Origin: Phycisphaera mikurensis NBRC 102666
Lineage (GTDB): Bacteria; Planctomycetota; Phycisphaerae; Phycisphaerales; SM1A02
Direction: 5' to 3'
Length of the DNA: 11,189 bases
Assembly: GCA_945870475.1 (NCBI GenBank)
Contig: CAMBSR010000052.1
Coordinates: 1 to 11,189, forward strand
In this document: piece after piece, positions 1 to 5,998 of the stretch
How the letters are laid out: each line of letters opens with the position of its first letter
Numbering within the stretch: position 1 is the first letter of the stretch
Notes under the pieces: generated by a model
Seen by the model: the letters and a program-made list of their open reading frames with translations, nothing else
What the model was told of the DNA's origin: nothing
Database searches by the model: none
Translations under genes and position numbers: made by a program

Positions 1-87
1 GGACCTCACGCGATCCATCTAGGATCCTCCGTTCGCACCTGCACCCCGCCGCGCGAAAGCGCTGCGAGAGGAGATTCCGCCGAATGA
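1..87 (+). CDS. Possible 3' end of an upstream coding sequence (unidentified)
   Basis: Frame 1 is open from the window edge for 28 codons and stops at a TGA (85-87). That stop would overlap the ATG of the next gene as ATGA, the same junction type seen later in this window. The peptide ends ...RESAARGDSAE. I do not recognise it. An LG-x-S-V-R-T stretch vaguely recalls the tail of RsmE-type rRNA methyltransferases, but the RxETA signature is absent. Codon choice is less GC-rich at third positions than in the clear genes and includes CTA and AGA, which argues against coding. The fragment could equally be a non-coding leader. Confidence 0.2.
   Translation, partial: GPHAIHLGSSVRTCTPPRESAARGDSAE
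66..74 (+). promoter_or_regulatory. Ribosome binding site of the RNase Z-like gene
   Basis: A purine-rich GAGAGGAGA run carries GGAG at 70-73, 10 nt before the ATG at 84. It supports that start, although an in-frame ATG at 96 could also be used, with a longer spacing. No promoter is visible in the 83 bases available upstream, so the gene may be transcribed from outside the window. Confidence 0.55.
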
Positions 88-1064
88 TCCCGCGCATGCC
101 TCCCCAGGAGGCCCGTCTTGGCTTCATCTATTCCGCACCGTTCCGCATCCAGGGTGTCTCCGTGGCCGGCGAGCAGGCGGTCGTCCATGTCCCGGAACTG
201 GACCTGGTCTTCGACATCGGATTGTGCCCCCGGCCGACGTTGGCATCCCCGACCGTCGCGCTGACGCACGCCCACATGGACCACGTCGCGGGCCTCCCGT
301 ACTGGTTCAGCCAGCGGTTCTTCCAGAAGATGCCGGGCACCGCACGTTGCCTCGCCCATCCCAAGATGGTGGAGCCGCTGCGCCGGATGATGGCGTCCTG
401 GGTGGACCTCGAGCGCCAGAAGACGCCGCACGAGATCGTCCCGATCGAGCCGGATTCCGATTTCCAGCTCCGACCGAACATGGCGGTGCGGGCCATCGAG
501 GTCAGCCACACCACGCCCGCCCTGGCGTTCGTGGTGATCGAACGACGCAGCAAGCTCAAGGACGAGTTCGTGGGGCTCTCGCAGGAAAGGCTCCGCGAGC
601 TCAAGTCGCAGGGCACGGAGATCACGCGGACGCTCGAGATCCCGCTGATTGCCTACACCGGCGACACCGAGATGGGCGACTTCCTGCTCCGCGACGAGTT
701 CGTGAACGCCAAGGTGGTGATCACCGAGTGCACGTTCTTCGAGGACGAGCACCGCGACCGCGCCAAGATCGGCAAGCACATCCATGTGGAGGACCTGCGG
801 CCGCTGCTCGAGGCGTGGAAGGCCAAGGACGTGGTGATCACGCATGTCTCGCGTCGAACGCTGATCCCGTTCGCGCGCGAGCGCATCGAGGCGATCGCGG
901 GGGCCGAGCGCGCGCAGCACGTCCACCTCCTGATGGACCACCGGTCCAACCGGGCGCGTCATGAAAGTCAAGTGGCTGCGGTGGAAAATGCGGCTGGAAA
1001 TGCACCGTCCACCGACGCGGCGTTCGTCGAAACGGACGCGGCGTCCGCTGAAACAGATGCGTGA
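84..1064 (+). CDS. RNase Z-like metallo-beta-lactamase-fold hydrolase
   Basis: This is probably a zinc-dependent endonuclease of the RNase Z (tRNA 3'-processing) branch of the metallo-beta-lactamase fold, acting in the cytoplasm. The protein is 326 aa, near the usual 300-330 of short-form RNase Z. Metal ligands are all visible: THAHMDH (H62, H64, D66, H67), H142, D194 in YTGDT, and H254 in ITHVSRR; H232/H234 in KHIH supply the family's extra conserved histidine. The block KLKDEFVGL...LK..GTEIT before YTGDT resembles plant short RNase Z (TRZ) more than E. coli RNase Z. The PxKxRN loop of the plant enzymes was not seen. The last ~35 residues are a low-complexity repeat outside the catalytic fold. 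No signal peptide is present. The next gene, dnaA, has its own promoter, so the two are probably not one operon. The fold is certain; tRNA as substrate is inferred. Confidence 0.85.
   Translation: MIPRMPPQEARLGFIYSAPFRIQGVSVAGEQAVVHVPELDLVFDIGLCPRPTLASPTVALTHAHMDHVAGLPYWFSQRFFQKMPGTARCLAHPKMVEPLRRMMASWVDLERQKTPHEIVPIEPDSDFQLRPNMAVRAIEVSHTTPALAFVVIERRSKLKDEFVGLSQERLRELKSQGTEITRTLEIPLIAYTGDTEMGDFLLRDEFVNAKVVITECTFFEDEHRDRAKIGKHIHVEDLRPLLEAWKAKDVVITHVSRRTLIPFARERIEAIAGAERAQHVHLLMDHRSNRARHESQVAAVENAAGNAPSTDAAFVETDAASAETDA
1008..1061 (+). repeat. Heptad repeat encoding the RNase Z-like C-terminal tail
   Basis: Two 21-nt units (1008-1028 and 1029-1049) and a partial third (1050-1061) encode STDAAFV, ETDAASA and ETDA, followed directly by the stop codon. 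The units differ at several bases, so this is an old or selected repeat rather than a fresh duplication. The residues are acidic and small, so the tail is probably disordered. An earlier VENAAGNA stretch (about residues 300-307) also repeats a short Asn-Ala pattern. Confidence 0.6.
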
Positions 1065-1080
1065 AGCCACGACATGATGG

Positions 1081-1109
1081 TTGACGGTCGGTCGTGCGCG
1101 GTCTACATT
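1081..1109 (+). promoter_or_regulatory. Predicted sigma-70-type promoter of dnaA
   Basis: TTGACG (1081-1086) matches five of six -35 consensus bases. A 17-bp spacer leads to TACATT (1104-1109), which matches four of six -10 bases. Transcription would begin near 1116 and leave a leader of about 268 nt before the chosen dnaA ATG. The ideal spacer and its place 17 nt after the upstream stop codon favour a real promoter. The weak -10 is the main doubt. Confidence 0.5.
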
Positions 1110-1182
1110 CCGCACTGACGGATCGCGCGGCGTGGTGGGCAAACTTCTCCGCGCGCAACAACACGAATTCACTCCTTCGGAT

Positions 1183-1280
1183 CCACTCGATGCAGTGGCG
1201 ATCCAGTCGACGCAGGACGCGTCGGATGCGGTACGGAACACCGCTGGGAGGTCTTGTCGCGTCCCGTGGTGCGTGGGACG
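1183..1280 (+). other. Three successive small hairpins in the dnaA leader
   Basis: Three inverted repeats lie in a row. CCACT/AGTGG is at 1183-1198 with a 6-nt loop. CGACGC/GCGTCG is at 1208-1224 with a 5-nt loop. CGTCCC/GGGACG is at 1260-1280 with a 9-nt loop. All stems are perfect, and the last two have six pairs. None is followed by a U-tract, so they are not intrinsic terminators. Short stems are common by chance in GC-rich DNA; an RNA regulatory role for DnaA synthesis is only a possibility. Confidence 0.3.
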
Positions 1281-1371
1281 ATCAGTGCGCTTGCCCGCGT
1301 GCCACGGCATGGCCAAACCCAACCCGACCGACGCCATGTCCAACCGCACCGCATCCACCGAACAGACCGCC

Positions 1372-1378
1372 AGGAAGG
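1372..1378 (+). promoter_or_regulatory. Ribosome binding site that decides the dnaA start
   Basis: AGGAAGG ends 5 nt before the ATG at 1384. The alternative in-frame ATGs at 1309 and 1336 have no purine-rich sequence at a useful distance. This site, together with the domain I alignment, selects 1384. Confidence 0.6.
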
Positions 1379-1383
1379 CCGCG

Positions 1384-2745
1384 ATGTCGCTGTCCGACAT
1401 CCGCCACCGGGTCTTCGACCACCTCCGGCGCCACCATGGCGAGCTCTGCCGCCACTGGTTCGACCAGATCGAGGTGGTGGGGATGGACGGCGCGAACATC
1501 TCGCTCCTGGTGACCGAGCCCGTCAGGCTCTCGTACCTCCAGCGCTGCTGCGTGCCGCAGTTCACCGAGGCCGCCTGTGTGGCCACGGGGCTGCTGATCG
1601 GCGTGCAGTTCGTCGCCGATCGCGCGACCCAGCCTTCGACCACGCCGTCCGCATCGAACGTGTCCGTTGCCGGTGCCTCCCGCGAGGCACTCTTCGACGA
1701 CCAGCTGGTGCTGTCGCCCGACTACGTCTTCGAGACGTTCGTCGTGGGACCGAACAACCGCCTCGCGCATGCGGCCGCACAGGCCGTGGCTGCGAAGCCC
1801 GGCCGTGCCTACAACCCGTTCTTCGTGCATGGTGGCGTCGGGATGGGCAAGACCCACCTCCTGCAGGCCGTCTGCCAGGAGATGCTCCGGCGCGACCCGT
1901 CCGCGCGGATCGTCTACATCTCGTGCAGCACCTTCATGGACATCTTCCATGAGGCGGTGCGCGCAGGCCGGATGATGGAATTCCGCCATCGCTTCCGCAA
2001 CGCGGACATGCTGGTGATCGACGACATCCACTTCCTCTCCAAGCACGAGCAGACGCAGGAAGAGTTCTTCCACACGTTCAACGCGCTCTACCAGGGCGGG
2101 CGACAGATCGTCCTCAGCTCGGACGCGGCGCCGTCGGAGATCCCGGACCTCGAGGAGCGCCTCGTCAGCCGCTTCAACTGCGGGCTGGTGGCGCGCATCG
2201 ACCGGCCGGCGTACGAGACCCGCATCGCCATCCTGAAGACCAAGGCCGCGCTGCATGACCTGCAGATGCCGGACGAGGTGCCGGCCTACATCGCCGCGCG
2301 GCTCGACTCGAACATCCGTGAGCTCGAGGGCGCGCTCACGCGTCTGCGCGGCCTGGCGATGGCCAACGGCGTGCCGATCACGCTCGAACTCGCCAAGCAG
2401 GCGCTCGCCGATGGCCGTCCGGCAGAGGCTGCAGGCGCTGCCGCCCAGCCCACCATCCAGCAGATCATCGACGCCGTCACCAAGTACTACGACATCAAGC
2501 TCAGCGACCTGATGTCCAAGCGCCGGCACAAGAGCGTCACGCTTCCGCGCCAGGTGTGCATGTGGCTCGCTCGCAAGCACACGCGCTTCTCGCTCGAGGA
2601 GATCGGTGGTTACTTCGGTGGGCGCGACCACACCACCGTGATGCACGCGGTGCGGACGGTCGGGTCGCGCGCGCAGACCGATGCTGCGCTGTCGAGCGAC
2701 GTCACCCGGATCGAGCAGTCCCTGGATCGCCGGGAGACTGTCTGA
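1384..2745 (+). CDS. dnaA: Chromosomal replication initiator protein DnaA
   Basis: DnaA binds origin DnaA boxes, oligomerises with ATP and melts the origin. From the ATG at 1384 the protein is 453 aa, typical of the family. Domain I is at about 1-80 (MSLSDIRHRVFDHL...HWFDQIEV), with a short variable linker at ~80-105. The AAA+ core follows: Walker A GGVGMGKTHL (150-159), Walker B LVIDDIHFL (210-218) and the arginine-containing RLVSRFNCG (259-267). Domain IV carries the DNA-binding signature IGGYFGGRDHTTVMHA (about 407-422). No key residue is missing. Starts at 1309 or 1336 would add a 16-25 residue polar extension but lack a ribosome binding site. The neighbours are an RNase Z-like gene and convergent mutM instead of the usual dnaN-recF-gyrB. 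Regulation is probably from the promoter at 1081-1109 through a long leader. Confidence 0.96.
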   Translation: MSLSDIRHRVFDHLRRHHGELCRHWFDQIEVVGMDGANISLLVTEPVRLSYLQRCCVPQFTEAACVATGLLIGVQFVADRATQPSTTPSASNVSVAGASREALFDDQLVLSPDYVFETFVVGPNNRLAHAAAQAVAAKPGRAYNPFFVHGGVGMGKTHLLQAVCQEMLRRDPSARIVYISCSTFMDIFHEAVRAGRMMEFRHRFRNADMLVIDDIHFLSKHEQTQEEFFHTFNALYQGGRQIVLSSDAAPSEIPDLEERLVSRFNCGLVARIDRPAYETRIAILKTKAALHDLQMPDEVPAYIAARLDSNIRELEGALTRLRGLAMANGVPITLELAKQALADGRPAEAAGAAAQPTIQQIIDAVTKYYDIKLSDLMSKRRHKSVTLPRQVCMWLARKHTRFSLEEIGGYFGGRDHTTVMHAVRTVGSRAQTDAALSSDVTRIEQSLDRRETV

Positions 2746-2874
2746 GCAGGTGGACGACGCGTGGGGGGGCTGTCGGTTGCTGACGATCACCGAGATGTGA
2801 TGGGCCGCCGAAACCAACAGATAACGCATCGGTGTGCCTGTGGTACGGATGCCTGCCTCGGGAGCAACCCGGAC

Positions 2875-3000
2875 GTTGACAGGTGGCGGACATGAGTGGC
2901 ACGAAGTTGACAGTCCAACCACCGTCCACCGTGGCAATGCACACCGTGCTGGAGAAGAGACTTACGCTCCCTGGCTACCGGGTTGTCCACAGGTTGACAG
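2875..3000 (+). repeat. Three copies of the 8-mer GTTGACAG
   Basis: Exact copies lie at 2875-2882, 2906-2913 and 2993-3000, all in the same orientation, with start-to-start distances of 31 and 87 bp. The last copy begins two bases after the DnaA box. Each contains the -35 consensus TTGACA, but no -10 element lies at 16-18 bp from any of them, so a promoter reading is not supported. They could be protein binding sites, for example an origin-associated iteron-like or regulator motif. Confidence 0.5.
2983..2991 (+). promoter_or_regulatory. DnaA box (TTGTCCACA)
   Basis: The 9-mer is an exact match to the DnaA box used preferentially in actinobacteria and other high-GC genomes, and one base from the E. 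coli consensus TTATCCACA. It lies about 240 bp after dnaA and 20 bp before the purine-rich/AT-rich patch. One box can also serve as an autoregulatory or titration site rather than an origin. Confidence 0.5.
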
Positions 3001-3010
3001 GACTCATTCC

Positions 3011-3050
3011 TAGGAGGAGAGATAGATATCTCTTTATGTTCTCTGAATGA
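3011..3050 (+). other. AT-rich patch with trinucleotide run and small hairpin; candidate DNA unwinding element
   Basis: TAGGAGGAG (3011-3019) fits three consecutive DnaA-trio-like triplets with a central A. It is followed by a mostly A/T stretch that contains an inverted repeat AGAGAT-AGAT-ATCTCT (3018-3033). In described bacterial origins, trios sit next to a DnaA box and direct strand opening; here the nearest box ends at 2991, 19 nt away. The hairpin plus the following TTTATGTT could alternatively be a poor terminator for dnaA, but its stem is AT-rich and weak. Confidence 0.3.
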
Positions 3051-3059
3051 CGTCGTCAT
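3047..3059. repeat. 13-bp inverted repeat ATGACG-T-CGTCAT
   Basis: The half-sites are perfect six-base inverted repeats around one central T. The symmetry and compactness suit a dimeric protein site more than an RNA hairpin, because a one-base loop cannot form. It lies about 34 bp beyond the mutM stop codon. No known operator is recognised. Confidence 0.3.
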
Positions 3060-3092
3060 GCTCGGGAAGGCTGGCAACCGACCCCCACCCGG

Positions 3093-3941
3093 TCACGCCC
3101 GACGCTGGCACCCAGCACACCAAACCGTTGCCCGACCCGCCAGTCGTGCACCCCGCAAGACGGCCCCGCAGGCCATGCACGGCTCCCCGTCCCGGCCATA
3201 CACCGCATGGAGCTGTTGCGCGTTGCCACGTGTGCCGTTGCCTGCCCGGTAATCGCGCAACGTGCTGCCGCCGTGGGTGACGGCACGCATCAGGATGGTG
3301 CGGATCGCCTCGGCGAGCTCCGCGACCCGTTGCGGGCGCAATCGCGAGCATCGCGTGCGCGGGTCGATGCCGGCCAGGTGGAGCGACTCGTCGGCGTAGA
3401 TGTTTCCCACGCCTGCCACCACCGCCTGGTCGAGCAGTGCGGCCTTGACCGCACGCTTGCCGGAAAGCTGGTGCGTCAACTGTTCCGCGGTGACGGTCAG
3501 TCCATCGGGACCGAGCTCGAGATCCCATGCCTCGAGCAGTGCGGCATGTGAGCGATACGGCGTGACGCCGCCGAACCGTCGGGGATCGCGAAAGACGATG
3601 TCCGCGGTGCGCCGGCCGACACTCCACGTGACATGTCGGTGCGTGGCCTCGGCTTCCTCGCCGGTCATGAGCTGGCCGCTCATCCCGAGCTGGACCACCA
3701 ATGCACGCCCATCGCTCGCAAGGATGGCAAGCCGCTTTCCCCGGCGCTCGAGCCGATCGATGCGCGCACCGTCGAGCAGTTCCCGCGGCGTGATCCAGGA
3801 CGAGCGGGAACCGCCCGTTCCGCGACCTTCGCCGCGCGCTCGCATGTCGTGCGGACCGATGGCGGCGACATGCAGCGTCCGGCCCACGAGCAAGGGGCCG
3901 ATGGTGCGTCGGATCGTCTCGATTTCCGGGAGTTCCGGCAA
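3093..3941 (-). CDS. mutM: Formamidopyrimidine-DNA glycosylase (Fpg/MutM)
   Basis: This base-excision repair enzyme removes 8-oxoguanine and ring-opened purines and nicks the abasic site by beta/delta elimination. The start is placed at TTG 3941-3939 because the protein then begins MPELPEIET and the second residue is the catalytic N-terminal proline (P2), followed by E3. The only other start in frame, TTG 3950, would bury the proline behind Arg-Ala-Leu, and a TAG stop lies directly upstream of it. Length is 282 aa. Visible features are lysine K69 in RRGKR (equivalent to the family's active-site loop lysine), RDPRRFG (118-124), the helix-two-turn-helix with GVGNIYADE (177-185), and a C-terminal zinc finger with C255, C258, C275 and C278. 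About 11 extra residues, rich in Gly/Arg/Ser, lie near 36-48 compared with E. coli Fpg. It is convergent with dnaA and divergent from moxR. Confidence 0.95.
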   Translation of the reverse strand: MPELPEIETIRRTIGPLLVGRTLHVAAIGPHDMRARGEGRGTGGSRSSWITPRELLDGARIDRLERRGKRLAILASDGRALVVQLGMSGQLMTGEEAEATHRHVTWSVGRRTADIVFRDPRRFGGVTPYRSHAALLEAWDLELGPDGLTVTAEQLTHQLSGKRAVKAALLDQAVVAGVGNIYADESLHLAGIDPRTRCSRLRPQRVAELAEAIRTILMRAVTHGGSTLRDYRAGNGTRGNAQQLHAVYGRDGEPCMACGAVLRGARLAGRATVWCAGCQRRA

Positions 3942-3949
3942 GGCACGCA

Positions 3950-3957
3950 ACTATACT
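3950..3957. promoter_or_regulatory. Shared divergent -10 element between mutM and moxR
   Basis: ACTATACT contains TATACT on the plus strand (3952-3957) and TATAGT on the minus strand (3955-3950). Each matches five of six -10 bases, and the two share the central TATA. The plus-strand element ends 6 nt before the moxR ATG, and the minus-strand element ends 8 nt before the mutM TTG. Transcription starting about 7 nt downstream would begin at or next to each start codon, giving leaderless messages. Neither start has a Shine-Dalgarno sequence. No good -35 box or extended -10 TGn was found on either strand, which is the main weakness. Confidence 0.45.
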
Positions 3958-3963
3958 TCCGCA

Positions 3964-5037
<1,074 letters not shown>

Positions 5038-5039
5038 AC

Positions 5040-5043
5040 GGAG
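5040..5043 (+). promoter_or_regulatory. Ribosome binding site supporting a GTG start for the DUF58 gene
   Basis: GGAG begins 3 nt after the moxR stop codon and ends 4 nt before the GTG at 5048. The spacing is slightly short but usable. It supports the GTG as start rather than a later codon. Confidence 0.45.
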
Positions 5044-5047
5044 CTTC

Positions 5048-5998
5048 GTGCGCGCAGAGCAGTACCTGGCACCCGAGACACTCGCCCAGCTCGGCCCGTT
5101 CGAACTGCGCGCCAAGCGCATCGCCGAGGGCGTGATGAGCGGCATGCACCGTTCGCCCTACCAAGGGCTGGCGGTGGAGTTCGCGGAGCATCGCCAGTAC
5201 GTGGCGGGCGACCCGGTGCGGCACATCGACTGGAAGGTGTTCGGCCGCAGCGACAAGCTGTACCTCAAGCGTTTCCAGCAGGAGACGAACCTGGACATCC
5301 ACGTCATGGTGGATTCCTCGGGCAGCATGCGCTTCGGCACGCTGGGCAGCAAGGAAGGCTGGGGCGGCACACAGACGGGCCGCGCTGCGCGCTGGACCAA
5401 GTTCGATCACGCCACGGCCGCTGCCGCGGCGATGGCGTTCCTGGGACTCTCGCAGCGCGACCGTGTGTCCACCGAGATGTTCGGGCCGAAGCTCATTGCC
5501 GCCACGCGCTGCTCCAACTCGCAGGGCCACTGGCGCGCCATCGTGCAGTGCCTGGCGACGCACGCGGTGGACGGCAAGGCCGACCTGCCGCGCGCAGTAG
5601 ACGAGCTGCTCTCTCGCGGCACGCACCGCTCGCTGGTGGTGATCATCAGCGACTTCCTGATGCCGCACCAGCAGGTGCGTGATTCGCTGGCGCGCCTGCG
5701 CCATCGTGGGCACGACGTGATCCTGGTGCGCGTGCTCGACCGCGAGGAGCTGCGCTTCGAACTCGACGAGAACGCTCCTTTCGAGGGGCTCGAGGGCGAG
5801 GCGATGCTCGAGGTCGACGCGCGTTCCGTGCGTCAGGCGTACCTCGACGTGCTTGCCGAGGACGAGAAGGCGCTCGAGCGGCTGGTGCGCGGCTTCGGAT
5901 TCGACCTTGTCCGGCTGGACACCCATGATTCCGTGGGTCCGGCGCTGGCCGCGCTGCTCTCGCGGCGCGAGACGCTCCTGCGCGGGGGCGGCTCGTGA
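5048..5998 (+). CDS. DUF58-family protein with VWA-like fold
   Basis: DUF58 proteins are the usual partner encoded next to MoxR and are thought to be VWA-fold clients or adaptors of that ATPase. This one is 316 aa with no signal peptide or membrane helix, so it is predicted cytoplasmic. The DUF58 core is clear at about 37-79 (EFAEHRQYVAGDPVRHIDWKVF then KLYLKRFQQET). A complete MIDAS motif D89-x-S91-x-S93 follows, with a further aspartate D202 in IISDFL. A Gly/Arg-rich loop of about 20 residues (96-118) interrupts the fold just after the MIDAS. The start is GTG with a GGAG site upstream. The gene ends in a GTGA overlap with the next start, so translation is coupled. Confidence 0.92.
   Translation: MRAEQYLAPETLAQLGPFELRAKRIAEGVMSGMHRSPYQGLAVEFAEHRQYVAGDPVRHIDWKVFGRSDKLYLKRFQQETNLDIHVMVDSSGSMRFGTLGSKEGWGGTQTGRAARWTKFDHATAAAAAMAFLGLSQRDRVSTEMFGPKLIAATRCSNSQGHWRAIVQCLATHAVDGKADLPRAVDELLSRGTHRSLVVIISDFLMPHQQVRDSLARLRHRGHDVILVRVLDREELRFELDENAPFEGLEGEAMLEVDARSVRQAYLDVLAEDEKALERLVRGFGFDLVRLDTHDSVGPALAALLSRRETLLRGGGS

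Larger units (their letters stand above)
1065..1383. other. Intergenic region upstream of dnaA: promoter plus structured leader
   Basis: This 319-bp gap contains one recognisable promoter (1081-1109), three compact inverted repeats (1183-1280) and a ribosome binding site just before dnaA. The dnaA reading frame stays open back to a TTG at 1081, but that TTG is the -35 box itself. The conceptual peptide before residue MSLSDIRHR does not look like DnaA. No TTATCCACA- or TTGTCCACA-type DnaA box and no U-tract terminator for the preceding gene was found here. Confidence 0.6.
2746..3092. other. Intergenic region between convergent dnaA and mutM; candidate replication origin or unwinding region
   Basis: This 347-bp gap has no convincing gene. 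It contains one TTGTCCACA box (2983-2991, the DnaA box form favoured in high-GC bacteria). A weaker inverted match with two mismatches lies at 2749-2757. There are three GTTGACAG 8-mers, a TAGGAGGAG run followed by a local AT-rich patch (3011-3050), and a 13-bp inverted repeat. This is the only AT-rich pocket noticed in the window, and it sits beside dnaA, as many bacterial origins do. Against it, most origins have clusters of good boxes and here there is only one. No terminator with a clear U-tract was found for either flanking gene. Confidence 0.4.

Noticed and set aside
1081..1383. N-terminal extension of DnaA by 101 residues from the TTG at 1081
   Set aside because: The TTG is part of a good -35 box, the predicted transcript starts downstream of it, and the extra sequence does not resemble DnaA domain I, which begins at 1384 behind a ribosome binding site.
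6..1643. Long minus-strand open frame of 545 codons under the RNase Z-like gene and dnaA
   Set aside because: It is the antisense shadow of two clear genes in GC-rich DNA. Its conceptual protein is rich in Arg, His and Asp with no recognisable domain, and it crosses the dnaA promoter.
2856..2874. GC-rich hairpin TCGGG-AGCAA-CCCGG as a terminator between dnaA and mutM
   Set aside because: The stem is only four to five pairs including a wobble, and no T-tract follows on either strand.
2994..3028. Promoter reading of TTGACA at 2994 with TAGATA at 3023
   Set aside because: The spacer would be 23 bp, far outside 16-18, and no gene lies downstream on that strand before moxR.
3012..3050. Perfect AGGAGG at 3012-3017 suggesting a small gene, with ATGs at 3036 and 3047
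   Set aside because: The ATGs are about 18 and 29 nt from AGGAGG, too far. The first gives only four codons, and the second opens a frame antisense to mutM with a low-complexity Pro/Arg/His product.
3400..3963. Upstream extension of the MoxR open frame
   Set aside because: It would run antisense through most of mutM and add 188 residues with no MoxR similarity. The ATG at 3964 matches the usual family N-terminus.
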